From the NCBI GenBank assembly GCA_017998585.1, contig JAGOCT010000105.1, positions 1 through 6,380 on the forward strand: DNA of 6,380 nucleotides, read 5' to 3'. The position numbers and the translations under genes are program-made. Shown here one piece after another: positions 1-6,023 of this stretch. The first letter of the stretch is position 1. The number at the start of each line of letters is the position of its first letter. The notes under the pieces were generated by a model that made no database searches, was not told the DNA's origin, and worked only from the letters and a program-made list of their open reading frames with translations. This DNA comes from Candidatus Cloacimonadota bacterium. GTDB taxonomy: Bacteria > Cloacimonadota > Cloacimonadia > Cloacimonadales > WRIO01.

Positions 1-960
1 TCGACTTATAATGGTGATATTTCATATTTCCCTTACTTTAATGTGAGTGTGCCCTTGTACAAGCACCGTTTTGGATTTGCTTATCAGAGTGTGAGCAACG
101 GAAAATTTAGTGCTGAACAAAAAAATACAAGCGGATCTGATGTGTTTACTGAGATCAGAAAAGCAGATAATGCCTTATATCAGGCAGACATGTTTTATGC
201 TTATCAGTTTGACAACTTAAATCTCAGTTTATCAATCAATTATCTATTTGGACATAAAATCAACTATGCCAAAGCAGATTATGAAGATACTAATCTGATT
301 GATACAAAATATGAGATTGAAGAAACGTTTAAAAGTCCTGGTCTAACTCTAGGCTTTTCTAAAGAGTTTAATAAAAAAGTCTCTATGGGTGGAACCGTTA
401 GTATTCCTGTTGAGTTAAAGGGTGATAAATCATACAAGACTATTACCTTAAATGAAGGGATCACTTCTGAGACATACAAATTACCATTAAAAGTATCTTT
501 CGGTGGTGCAGTGAACTTTTATAAAAACTGGGATATGGCGATGGATATCGATTATGATTTATGGAGTCAGAGCGATATGTATGAAAATGCAAACGATGGC
601 TACCGTGTGGCTTATGGGATCGAGTATCAGGGATCTGTGAATCAAGAACAGTTTTTTAAAAAAATCTCTCAGAGAGCAGGATTTGCCTACAAAGTGTCTC
701 CATTAAACAGTATCGGAAACGATGCGCATGAGCTGACAGAAACATCCTTCACTTATGGTTTTTCCATCCCAATCAAGACGCATGATTCGAGAATAGATTT
801 TGCAGTAAAATACTTTAACAGAGAGAGTAACGAAAGCAATTATCAGGAAAATGGTATTCTTTTCAGTATTGGAACAACTGGATTTGATATTTTCAAAAAA
901 CCATTAGACAGAAAGGGTCATAGAGACATTCCTGTACCTGATGAAACAGGCAGATTTTGA
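1..960 (+). CDS. Outer-membrane beta-barrel protein, 5'-truncated by window
   Basis: The frame is open from the first base, so the gene starts upstream of the window; 319 residues of the C-terminal part are visible. The GTG at 43 is internal, because in-frame coding with the same strand-like pattern (for example DISYFPYFNVSV) precedes it. The protein has short amphipathic stretches with alternating aromatic and polar residues (FGFAYQS, LNLSLSINYLFG, RIDFAVKYFNRES, GILFSIGTTGFDIF), separated by charged turns. This is typical of a transmembrane beta-barrel and recalls the broad OmpP1/FadL/PorV-like group, but I cannot fix the family. The last predicted strand ends about 22 residues before the stop; a charged, proline-containing tail follows and ends in Phe. 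The role (transport or an assembly porin) is unknown. The stop codon overlaps the next gene's ATG (TGATG at 958-962), so the two are probably cotranscribed and translationally coupled. Confidence 0.75.
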   Translation, partial: STYNGDISYFPYFNVSVPLYKHRFGFAYQSVSNGKFSAEQKNTSGSDVFTEIRKADNALYQADMFYAYQFDNLNLSLSINYLFGHKINYAKADYEDTNLIDTKYEIEETFKSPGLTLGFSKEFNKKVSMGGTVSIPVELKGDKSYKTITLNEGITSETYKLPLKVSFGGAVNFYKNWDMAMDIDYDLWSQSDMYENANDGYRVAYGIEYQGSVNQEQFFKKISQRAGFAYKVSPLNSIGNDAHELTETSFTYGFSIPIKTHDSRIDFAVKYFNRESNESNYQENGILFSIGTTGFDIFKKPLDRKGHRDIPVPDETGRF

Positions 961-2738
961 TGATTTTTAACGATTTAGACAGTTATAAAGATTTTCTGAG
1001 TAAGCATGACCCTCTTTTATTTGATGGTCATCTTTCTTTTTTAGAGATGAAAGCATTTTCTGAATTTGCTGAACCTTCGCTGAAGAGAGTCATTAAAGCA
1101 GTAAAATCACATGAACGCATCCTGATTTTTGGTCATGATGATGCAGACGGCATTACCAGTCTTTATATTATGTATGACTATCTAAAGCAGACCGGATGTG
1201 ATTTATTATATTATCTGCCTAATCGTGAAATAGAAAATCACGGTATTCGCGAAAATGTGATCCGTTATGCCATAGAGAATCAGGTAAAACTGATGATAGT
1301 CGTTGATAATGGAATCTCATCGGTTGATGGAGTTGCCAGGCTCAATCAGGCAGGTATTGATTGTGTCATTCTTGATCATCATCTGATTCCTGAAAAACTG
1401 CCAGAAGCCTGTGCTATCCTGAATCCCAAGCTTTTTAGCGGAGCTAATGGAGAACATGCAACCAGCCAGGTTACATCAGATTTAAAAGCTGAAAAACCAT
1501 ATCAGGGAGACCTGAAAATGCTTGCAGGTGTAGGCGTATGCTTTTTCTTTCTGCATTGTCTGAGTCAATATTTTAAAAACATAGAATTGAAAGAAGAATA
1601 TCTTTTCTGGACAGCCATTGGCAGTATTGCTGACAGAGTACCGATGACAGGGGTAAATCATCTCATTGTCAGACAGTTACTGAATGAGTGGGATAAATGT
1701 ACCGTTTCTCCTTTGATAGAGTTCATTTCTGGTAAATCAGGTTCAACAGCCACTCATCAGGAGAAAATCCTCTTTTTAAATTCTCTGATTCGCTTTTTCT
1801 ATTTTGGCAGACAGTTGAACGGAAGTCATTTATGCTTTTCTTTCCTGTTATCCGAAAGTAGAGAAGCTATGGAAAACTATTACAATAAGTTAATGGTATT
1901 GAAAGATGAAAATCAGGTGCTGACAGACACAAATGAAGCGATTATCAATCAGGAAGTGATTCAGATGATCGATCGTATCATTTTGGAAAATGCGTCTGAG
2001 TGTGAGTTATTACACAAAGAGGTTAACAAACAATTACATCTGTTCTACAGAGATAAACAACTGATGAGTGTTGTGTATGTGGATTATCAAGGTCGTTTAG
2101 CTTACTCTTTGATTGGCAGACTGGCTGGGAATCTGGTCAACCGCTATCATTGTCCGGTAATGATTTTACAGACTAAGCATTCTCCTCAAAGCGCTGAACA
2201 TCATGAAAATAGCGCTCAGACAAGTCAATTGGTTTGTGAAGCCAGATGTCTGGACGGTTTTCACTGGTTGAATTGCTTTAACAGTTTTGCCGATATCCTG
2301 GTCAATTTTGGGGGGCATGTGAAGGCAGCCGGATTTCTGATGAATACTGAAAATCTGACAGAATTGATTAGCCGTTATCATCAGTATCTGATTCAGCATA
2401 TCGCTAGCACTCAGACCGCTGAAGTGAATAAGCAACATCATTCTGTAAAAAGAACAGAGTATCATGCAGTTCTCAAATATTCTCCTGATATATGGAAATC
2501 GCTTCTTGATTTTTATGAAGCATGTCTGCCTTATGGAGAAGGTTTTTCAGAAAGCGTTATATGTATTAGTAATGATTTGTCTGACAATGACTTACTTAAA
2601 TCATGTATTGAAAATAGGGAGTATTTTGTTAATCAATTCATTTTTGATAAGATAGCTGAAAATCATGATAAAATCAATGAGATCGTTTTAACTGCATCCA
2701 ACGACTGGAATCAACTCAAAGTGCTTCATTATCAGTAG
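960..2738 (+). CDS. recJ: RecJ-like single-stranded-DNA exonuclease (DHH/DHHA1), divergent
   Basis: This 592-residue protein is in the usual RecJ size range. RecJ degrades single-stranded DNA 5' to 3' in recombination and mismatch repair, using two metal ions. The DHH-domain motifs are present: HDDADG at residues 59-64, VVDNG with Asp116, the DHH triad at 139-141, LAGVGV near 188-193, and IADRVP with Asp225. All metal-ligand aspartates and histidines are therefore kept. The DHHA1 end has NFGGHVKAAGF (449-459), the family's GGH..AAG signature. Oddities: motif II reads DNG rather than DCG; about 20 extra polar residues (162-183) precede LAGVGV; and the usual HPGVIGIVASR-like and SGRS-like motifs are degenerate (YQGRLAYSLIGRLAG near 376-390; only the Arg of the second survives, at 429). 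I chose ATG 960 over the adjacent TTG 957 because it is an ATG and gives a one-base overlap with the upstream stop. A weak AGG lies at 948-950. It could be a RecJ paralogue rather than the main housekeeping enzyme. Confidence 0.88.
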   Translation: MIFNDLDSYKDFLSKHDPLLFDGHLSFLEMKAFSEFAEPSLKRVIKAVKSHERILIFGHDDADGITSLYIMYDYLKQTGCDLLYYLPNREIENHGIRENVIRYAIENQVKLMIVVDNGISSVDGVARLNQAGIDCVILDHHLIPEKLPEACAILNPKLFSGANGEHATSQVTSDLKAEKPYQGDLKMLAGVGVCFFFLHCLSQYFKNIELKEEYLFWTAIGSIADRVPMTGVNHLIVRQLLNEWDKCTVSPLIEFISGKSGSTATHQEKILFLNSLIRFFYFGRQLNGSHLCFSFLLSESREAMENYYNKLMVLKDENQVLTDTNEAIINQEVIQMIDRIILENASECELLHKEVNKQLHLFYRDKQLMSVVYVDYQGRLAYSLIGRLAGNLVNRYHCPVMILQTKHSPQSAEHHENSAQTSQLVCEARCLDGFHWLNCFNSFADILVNFGGHVKAAGFLMNTENLTELISRYHQYLIQHIASTQTAEVNKQHHSVKRTEYHAVLKYSPDIWKSLLDFYEACLPYGEGFSESVICISNDLSDNDLLKSCIENREYFVNQFIFDKIAENHDKINEIVLTASNDWNQLKVLHYQ

Positions 2739-2756
2739 GTTGGATAAATATAGAAG

Positions 2757-2775
2757 CGAAGGCAGATCACCTTCG
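2757..2775 (+). other. Small hairpin in recJ-ferredoxin gap
   Basis: CGAAGG (2757-2762) pairs with CCTTCG (2770-2775) around a 7-base loop. The 65-base gap between recJ and the ferredoxin gene holds this perfect 6-bp stem. It is followed by AAAATTT rather than a run of T, so it is not a convincing intrinsic terminator. It could be an mRNA processing or stability element, or a weak attenuator. The stem is short enough to be chance. Confidence 0.3.
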
Positions 2776-2792
2776 AAAATTTGCTAAGAAAA

Positions 2793-2798
2793 GAGAGG
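2793..2798 (+). promoter_or_regulatory. Ribosome binding site of the ferredoxin gene
   Basis: GAGAGG lies 5 bases before the ATG at 2804. It fixes the start of this very short gene and supports it as truly translated. Confidence 0.6.
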
Positions 2799-2803
2799 TT
2801 ATT

Positions 2804-2974
2804 ATGCAAGTGAATCAGTCACTTTGTGATGTGTGTGGAACTTGTGCCAGTGTATGCCCTGTCAGTGCTATCAGGGTAAAAGAATTTGAAATTGTTTTTG
2901 ATAATGATAAATGTATTCACTGCCGGAAATGCCTGAGAGTATGTCCCCTTGAAGCAATTCAGGAGGAAAAATGA
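2804..2974 (+). CDS. Small 2[4Fe-4S] ferredoxin, probable electron donor to the adjacent reductase
   Basis: This 56-residue protein is almost entirely a bacterial-type dicluster ferredoxin. Cluster motif one is Cys8-x2-Cys11-x2-Cys14-x3-Cys18-Pro, and motif two is Cys37-x2-Cys40-x2-Cys43-x3-Cys47-Pro. All eight ligands are present and the last cysteine of each motif is followed by Pro, as in classic low-potential ferredoxins. There is no signal peptide or extra domain, so it should be a soluble cytoplasmic carrier. The start has a good ribosome binding site (GAGAGG at 2793-2798). Its stop overlaps the next start in ATGA (2971-2974), so it is probably translationally coupled to the FAD reductase gene and made with it. 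As established knowledge, geranylgeranyl reductase of Methanosarcina acetivorans works with a ferredoxin encoded next to it, and the arrangement here is the same. That this ferredoxin feeds this reductase is inference. The gene is short enough to be missed by length-filtered annotation. Confidence 0.93.
   Translation: MQVNQSLCDVCGTCASVCPVSAIRVKEFEIVFDNDKCIHCRKCLRVCPLEAIQEEK
2961..2966 (+). promoter_or_regulatory. Ribosome binding site inside the ferredoxin 3' end
   Basis: AGGAGG lies within the last codons of the ferredoxin gene, 4 bases before the ATG at 2971. This strong site, together with the ATGA overlap, sets the reductase start and suggests it is translated at least as well as the ferredoxin. 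Confidence 0.75.
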
Positions 2975-4179
2975 TTAAGCATATTGCCGATTATTATGAT
3001 GTCGTCATTATTGGAGGCGGTCCTGCTGGTGCTGTAACTGCCCGTTATGCTGTAGAAAATGGTGCATCGGTTTTGATTTTGGAAAGAGACAGAGAGCCAG
3101 GCATACCGGTTCGATGTGCGGAAGGTGTTTCTCATGCAGGGATTGAGCCATTTATTGATATTGACGAAAAGTGGATTTGCACCCAGATAAAAGGGGCTTC
3201 GTTACATTCTCCAGATGGAAATTTTGTAGAGATGTACAACAATGGATTGGGTTATGTCCTTGAGAGACGTGTATTCGATCGTGCATTAGTTGATTTAGCC
3301 TGCTCAAAAGGAGCTGTAATGCTCACAAAAGCAGATGCACTTGATTTACTCAGAGATAAAGACCAACAGATAGAAGGGGTAAGTTTTAGTCATCTGAATC
3401 AGCTGTATTCTGTTAAATGTAAGATTGTGATTGGGGCAGATGGTGTCGAATCTCAGGTTGGCAAGTGGGCTGGTATTAATACCACTCTGGCGCTGGATGA
3501 CATTGATACCTGTGTGCAATATACGGTGAATAATATCAAAGTCAATCCGGATTTATGCCGTTTCTATTTTGGAAATGAAGTTTCACCTGGTGGTTATCTG
3601 TGGATTTTCCCTAAATCTGATACCTCTGCCAACATTGGTATTGGTGTAGGTGGAAGCGATACATTACCTGGTAAAGGACCAAAGTTCTATCTGGATCGTT
3701 TTATGGAGCAGAATTTCCCCAATGCTTCAGTTAATTATATGGTTTGTGGTGGAGTGCCTACCTCTAATGGAACCGGATTTGTGACTGATCATGTGATGCT
3801 GGTGGGTGATGCTGCGCGTCAGGTAAATCCGATTACCGGTGGTGGAATAGTTCAGGCAATGATAGCTGGAAGACTTTGTGGCGAAACTTGCGCTAAAGCA
3901 CTTAAAAATGGCGACTTCAGTAAAAAGTCATTAAATGAATATGAAAAGAGATGGGATAAGACCTTAGGTGCTAATCAACGATTTATGTATTCAGTTAAAA
4001 ATAATTTTATGAAAATGGATGACAATAAATTCAACAGTATAGTCAGGGCTGCAAAATCAGTTGACCCTGATAAGTTTACCATGTATTCTCTCTTTAAAGA
4101 AGCACTAAAAGAAGATCCGATTCTTTTAGCAAAAATGGCCACATCATTTCTTGTATCCAGAATCAAATTCGACTGGTAG
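2971..4179 (+). CDS. FAD-dependent geranylgeranyl reductase family protein
   Basis: This 402-residue protein has the usual length and motif order of the geranylgeranyl reductase family, flavoproteins that saturate isoprenoid double bonds. An N-terminal Rossmann FAD site reads VVIIGGGPAG (11-20), with the ribose-binding Glu38 in LILERD. PVRCAEG (46-52) contains Cys49, the position typical of archaeal-type reductases. GADGVES (155-161) is the second flavin motif. PGGYLWIFPK (206-215) is the family's YxWxFP substrate-pocket signature. GDAA with GGGI (279-293) closes the FAD site. There is no signal peptide or clear membrane span, so it is probably cytoplasmic and membrane-associated. The start at 2971 is backed by AGGAGG at 2961-2966 and overlaps the ferredoxin stop. 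No chlorophyll genes are nearby, so a photosynthetic role is unlikely. Candidate substrates are polyprenol or polyprenyl phosphate (dolichol-like), archaeal-type ether lipids, or a quinone tail. The kinase and lipid glycosyltransferase downstream favour the first, by inference. Confidence 0.92.
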   Translation: MIKHIADYYDVVIIGGGPAGAVTARYAVENGASVLILERDREPGIPVRCAEGVSHAGIEPFIDIDEKWICTQIKGASLHSPDGNFVEMYNNGLGYVLERRVFDRALVDLACSKGAVMLTKADALDLLRDKDQQIEGVSFSHLNQLYSVKCKIVIGADGVESQVGKWAGINTTLALDDIDTCVQYTVNNIKVNPDLCRFYFGNEVSPGGYLWIFPKSDTSANIGIGVGGSDTLPGKGPKFYLDRFMEQNFPNASVNYMVCGGVPTSNGTGFVTDHVMLVGDAARQVNPITGGGIVQAMIAGRLCGETCAKALKNGDFSKKSLNEYEKRWDKTLGANQRFMYSVKNNFMKMDDNKFNSIVRAAKSVDPDKFTMYSLFKEALKEDPILLAKMATSFLVSRIKFDW

Positions 4180-4181
4180 TT

Positions 4182-4814
4182 ATGGAAAAACGAACCAAAG
4201 AACTGTTACGTAAGAGTATTCATGTCAGCTCAATCTCCATTCCCTTATTTTACCGATATGTGATGAATTATGACAAACAAAACTCGCTTTTGATACTATT
4301 GTCATTAGCGGTAGTATCAATTAGTGTTGAGTATTTCAGACTGGAAAACAGGTCATTCAGAAAGCTTTTCTATGCGGCTTTTGGTATCATGCTCAGAAAA
4401 CATGAACTGAGAAATTTTAGCGGTGCTTCCTTCCTGTTAACGGCTTCAATATTTTGTATTGCTTTTTTCCCTAAGGATATCGCCTTTCTGTCGATGAGTT
4501 TTTTATCAATTGGAGACACTTTTGCCGCTTTGATAGGTATCAGTTTTGGTAAAAGAAAATTTACTTTCGTTAAAAAAAGCCTTGAAGGAGCGATTGCCTG
4601 CTTTGTTAGTACATTTATCTTCGCTCTGTTTTATATCAATCCTGTCATTGCATTTTTTGGTGCATTAGGCGCAACAGTTGCTGAACTGATAAACCTGCCT
4701 GTGGATGACAATGTCAGAATACCTGTAATATCAGGCTTAGTGATGATTTTAGTCTATATTATGTTACCCGAAAATATAGAATATTCAGACAATATCTTCC
4801 GTCTGTTATTCTAA
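4182..4814 (+). CDS. Membrane polyprenol/phytol/diacylglycerol kinase family protein (SEC59/DGK1/VTE5-like)
   Basis: This 210-residue integral membrane protein has about six hydrophobic segments, the clearest near 34-51, 84-96, 100-120, 137-152, 154-171 and 182-195. It carries the conserved positions of the CTP-dependent lipid kinase family that includes dolichol kinase, yeast Dgk1 and phytol kinase, related to phosphatidate cytidylyltransferases. These are RKSIH (10-14), GASFLL (81-86), GDTFAALIG (111-119) followed by FGKRK (122-126), KSLEG (132-136), and DDNVRIPVISGL (175-186), a close match to the family's DDNxxIPxxSG ending. The family transfers a phosphate from CTP to a lipid alcohol in the membrane. 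ATG 4182 lies 2 bases after the reductase stop with no good ribosome binding site of its own, so translation is probably coupled. Automated pipelines may label it phosphatidate cytidylyltransferase. The substrate cannot be read from the sequence; a saturated polyprenol is inferred from the neighbours. Confidence 0.82.
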   Translation: MEKRTKELLRKSIHVSSISIPLFYRYVMNYDKQNSLLILLSLAVVSISVEYFRLENRSFRKLFYAAFGIMLRKHELRNFSGASFLLTASIFCIAFFPKDIAFLSMSFLSIGDTFAALIGISFGKRKFTFVKKSLEGAIACFVSTFIFALFYINPVIAFFGALGATVAELINLPVDDNVRIPVISGLVMILVYIMLPENIEYSDNIFRLLF

Positions 4815-4817
4815 AAA

Positions 4818-4822
4818 AGAGG
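4818..4822 (+). promoter_or_regulatory. Ribosome binding site deciding a GTG start
   Basis: AGAGG lies 5 bases before GTG 4828. The nearby ATG at 4826 is followed at once by TGA, so it cannot start the protein; the GTG is the start. Confidence 0.7.
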
Positions 4823-4827
4823 CTCAT

Positions 4828-5760
4828 GTGAAATTAACATTTATAATACCGGCATTAAATGAAGAAGATAGTATTAAAATTCTGTATCAGGAAATTCTCA
4901 GTCAGATTAAAGACTGGGCTTATGAAATTATTTTTATTGACGATGGGAGTACAGATAAGACACTGCAGGTGATGAAAGAATTAGCGGTAAAGGATAAAAA
5001 TGTCAAAGTCATTGTGTTTAGAAAAAACTTTGGTAAATCATCTGCTTTACAGGTTGGTTTTGAAGAAGCTGAAGGTGATATTGTGTTTACAATGGATGCA
5101 GATCTGCAGGATAATCCAATAGAAATCCCACGCTTTATACAGGAAATTGAGAATGGGTATGATATGGTAACCGGTTGGAAACAAAAAAGATATGACCCCA
5201 TCTCAAAAACATTGCCTTCAAAGCTGTTTAATGCCGTTACGTCTCATACGTTTAAACTGAAGCTCCATGATTACAATTGCGGTTTTAAAGCATACCGTAA
5301 ACAAGTCATTAAAGAAATTGATGTCTATGGAGAGATGCACCGGTATATCCCTGCGCTAGCAAAAGCGAAAGGTTTCAAAATCAAGGAAATCAGCGTTGAA
5401 CATCGTGCAAGACAGTATGGAAAATCAAAATTTGGTATTGAACGCTATCTGAGAGGTTATCTTGATTTGATGACTGTAAAACTGGTTACCGATTATTCCC
5501 GTAGTCCATTATACCTGTTTGGTGGCATTGGTACCCTCATGTCATTTATTGGTTTTGTGGTAATGATGTACCTCTTTGTTTTGCGTATATTTCATTTAGC
5601 TTACTTATCAAACAGACCTATTCTCTTTTTTGCGGTTGTATTGATGGTGGTCGGCGTTCAGTTTATATCCATTGGTTTAATTGGAGAACTGCTGGTGAAT
5701 CAGAATCGTAAGCATAATAAAATGAAAAACATATCTGTTCGCGAGAAAATCAATTTATAG
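4828..5760 (+). CDS. Family 2 glycosyltransferase, polyprenyl/dolichyl-phosphate sugar synthase type, with two C-terminal membrane helices
   Basis: This 310-residue protein has an N-terminal GT2 catalytic domain (about 1-220). Visible motifs are FIIPALNEE (5-13), DDGSTD (39-44 region), the metal-binding DAD at 90-92 in DADLQDNP, TGWKQKR (115-121), DYNCGFKAYR (148-157), and YGKSKFG (197-203). This order matches the DPM1/GtrB/ArnC group, which moves a sugar from a nucleotide sugar to a polyprenyl or dolichyl phosphate on the cytoplasmic face of the membrane. Two hydrophobic segments near 228-254 and 263-288 form the C-terminal membrane anchor typical of bacterial GtrB-like members; a basic tail follows. 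The start is GTG, chosen because AGAGG is correctly spaced. It begins 13 bases after the kinase stop, so it is likely the last gene of the same operon. The sugar (mannose, glucose or other) cannot be told from the sequence. Confidence 0.9.
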   Translation: MKLTFIIPALNEEDSIKILYQEILSQIKDWAYEIIFIDDGSTDKTLQVMKELAVKDKNVKVIVFRKNFGKSSALQVGFEEAEGDIVFTMDADLQDNPIEIPRFIQEIENGYDMVTGWKQKRYDPISKTLPSKLFNAVTSHTFKLKLHDYNCGFKAYRKQVIKEIDVYGEMHRYIPALAKAKGFKIKEISVEHRARQYGKSKFGIERYLRGYLDLMTVKLVTDYSRSPLYLFGGIGTLMSFIGFVVMMYLFVLRIFHLAYLSNRPILFFAVVLMVVGVQFISIGLIGELLVNQNRKHNKMKNISVREKINL

Positions 5761-5779
5761 TGTGGTGAAGCCGATGATC

Positions 5780-5881
5780 GTACGACAAGTATCCTGCTTG
5801 ATTCAGAACCTTTTCTTTCGCAAGCTGGTAGTACGACAAGCAACCTGCTTGTTTCAGAACCTTTTCTTTCACAAGCTGGTA
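5780..5881. repeat. Two tandem 51-base direct repeats
   Basis: Copy 1 (5780-5830) and copy 2 (5831-5881) abut and match at 47 of 51 positions by eye. Both start GTACGACAAG, have TTCAGAACCTTTTCTTTC in the middle and end CAAGCTGGTA. Each contains a small palindrome around a 5-base loop: CAAGT/GCTTG in copy 1 (one G-T pair) and ACAAGC/GCTTGT in copy 2 (5836-5841 with 5847-5852). The unit is 17 codons long, which keeps reading frames open on both strands by chance. Confidence 0.93.
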
Positions 5882-5910
5882 GCTTACGTTACAACGACAT
5901 CGCAACTCAT

Positions 5911-5971
5911 GTACGACGAGCATCTTGCTTGCAGAAAAAAATCGTACTGCGAGCATCTTGCTTGCAGAAAA
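5911..5971. repeat. Two shorter related repeat copies, 33 bases apart
   Basis: Copies at 5911-5938 and 5944-5971 match at 26 of 28 positions. Both contain CGAGCATCTTGCTTGCAGAAAA. They share the GTAC start, the AGC-loop-GCTTG palindrome and the following CAGAA with the 51-base repeats, so they look like shortened or diverged members of one family. Stems are CGAGC/GCTTG (5917-5921 with 5927-5931) and GCGAGC/GCTTGC (5949-5954 with 5960-5965), each with one G-T pair and an ATCTT loop. An AGCTGGT after the last copy (5973-5979) recalls the end of the longer units. Confidence 0.85.
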
Positions 5972-6014
5972 TAGCTGGTTAAATGTATTCTTTCATGCTT
6001 TGTTCATGAGTATC

Positions 6015-6019
6015 GGAGG
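6015..6019 (+). promoter_or_regulatory. Ribosome binding site of the secreted FG-GAP protein gene
   Basis: GGAGG lies 4 bases before ATG 6024 and supports that start, which leads directly into a signal peptide. Confidence 0.7.
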
Positions 6020-6023
6020 TAAT

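Larger units (their letters stand above)
5761..6023. other. Noncoding spacer with repeats, between the lipid operon and a secreted-protein gene
   Basis: This 263-base spacer has no credible gene. Most of it (5780-5971) is made of related short repeats, listed separately. Between the second and third copies there is about 29 bases of unique sequence. I see no intrinsic terminator with a T-run after the glycosyltransferase stop. A possible promoter for the next gene is TTGCAG (5962-5967) with TATTCT (5986-5991), 18 bases apart, but the match is weak and I would not rely on it. The final part carries the GGAGG ribosome binding site of the next gene (6015-6019). Confidence 0.7.

Noticed and set aside
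2166..2465. Open frame on - of 99 codons
   Set aside because: It is antisense to the motif-bearing DHHA1 region of recJ, has no recognisable protein features, and all surrounding genes run the other way.
2464..2655. Open frame inside recJ on +
   Set aside because: It lies wholly within recJ in another frame and shows no domain or ribosome binding site.
2757..2782. Intrinsic terminator after recJ
   Set aside because: The stem is only 6 bp and is followed by AAAATTT rather than a T-run.
2971..4179. Chlorophyll-type geranylgeranyl reductase or phytoene desaturase
   Set aside because: The motifs fit the broader geranylgeranyl reductase family, but there are no pigment genes nearby and the ferredoxin neighbour is more like the archaeal arrangement.
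4826..4831. ATG immediately followed by TGA overlapping the GTG start of the glycosyltransferase gene
   Set aside because: It could be read as a minimal start-stop element, but a single occurrence at a start site is easily chance; the GTG with AGAGG explains initiation.
5750..5956. Open frame of 68 codons on - over the repeats
   Set aside because: It is a mirror artefact of the same repeats, overlaps the end of the glycosyltransferase gene, and has no supporting signal.
5780..5971. CRISPR array
   Set aside because: The first two units abut with no unique spacer and the units differ in length (51 and about 28 bases). Spacing is irregular and no cas gene is seen.
5762..5974. Open frame of 70 codons on + with an internal 17-residue repeat
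   Set aside because: It is the translation of the 51-base direct repeats, whose length is a multiple of three. It has no ribosome binding site or recognisable domain, and the opposite strand is open for the same reason.
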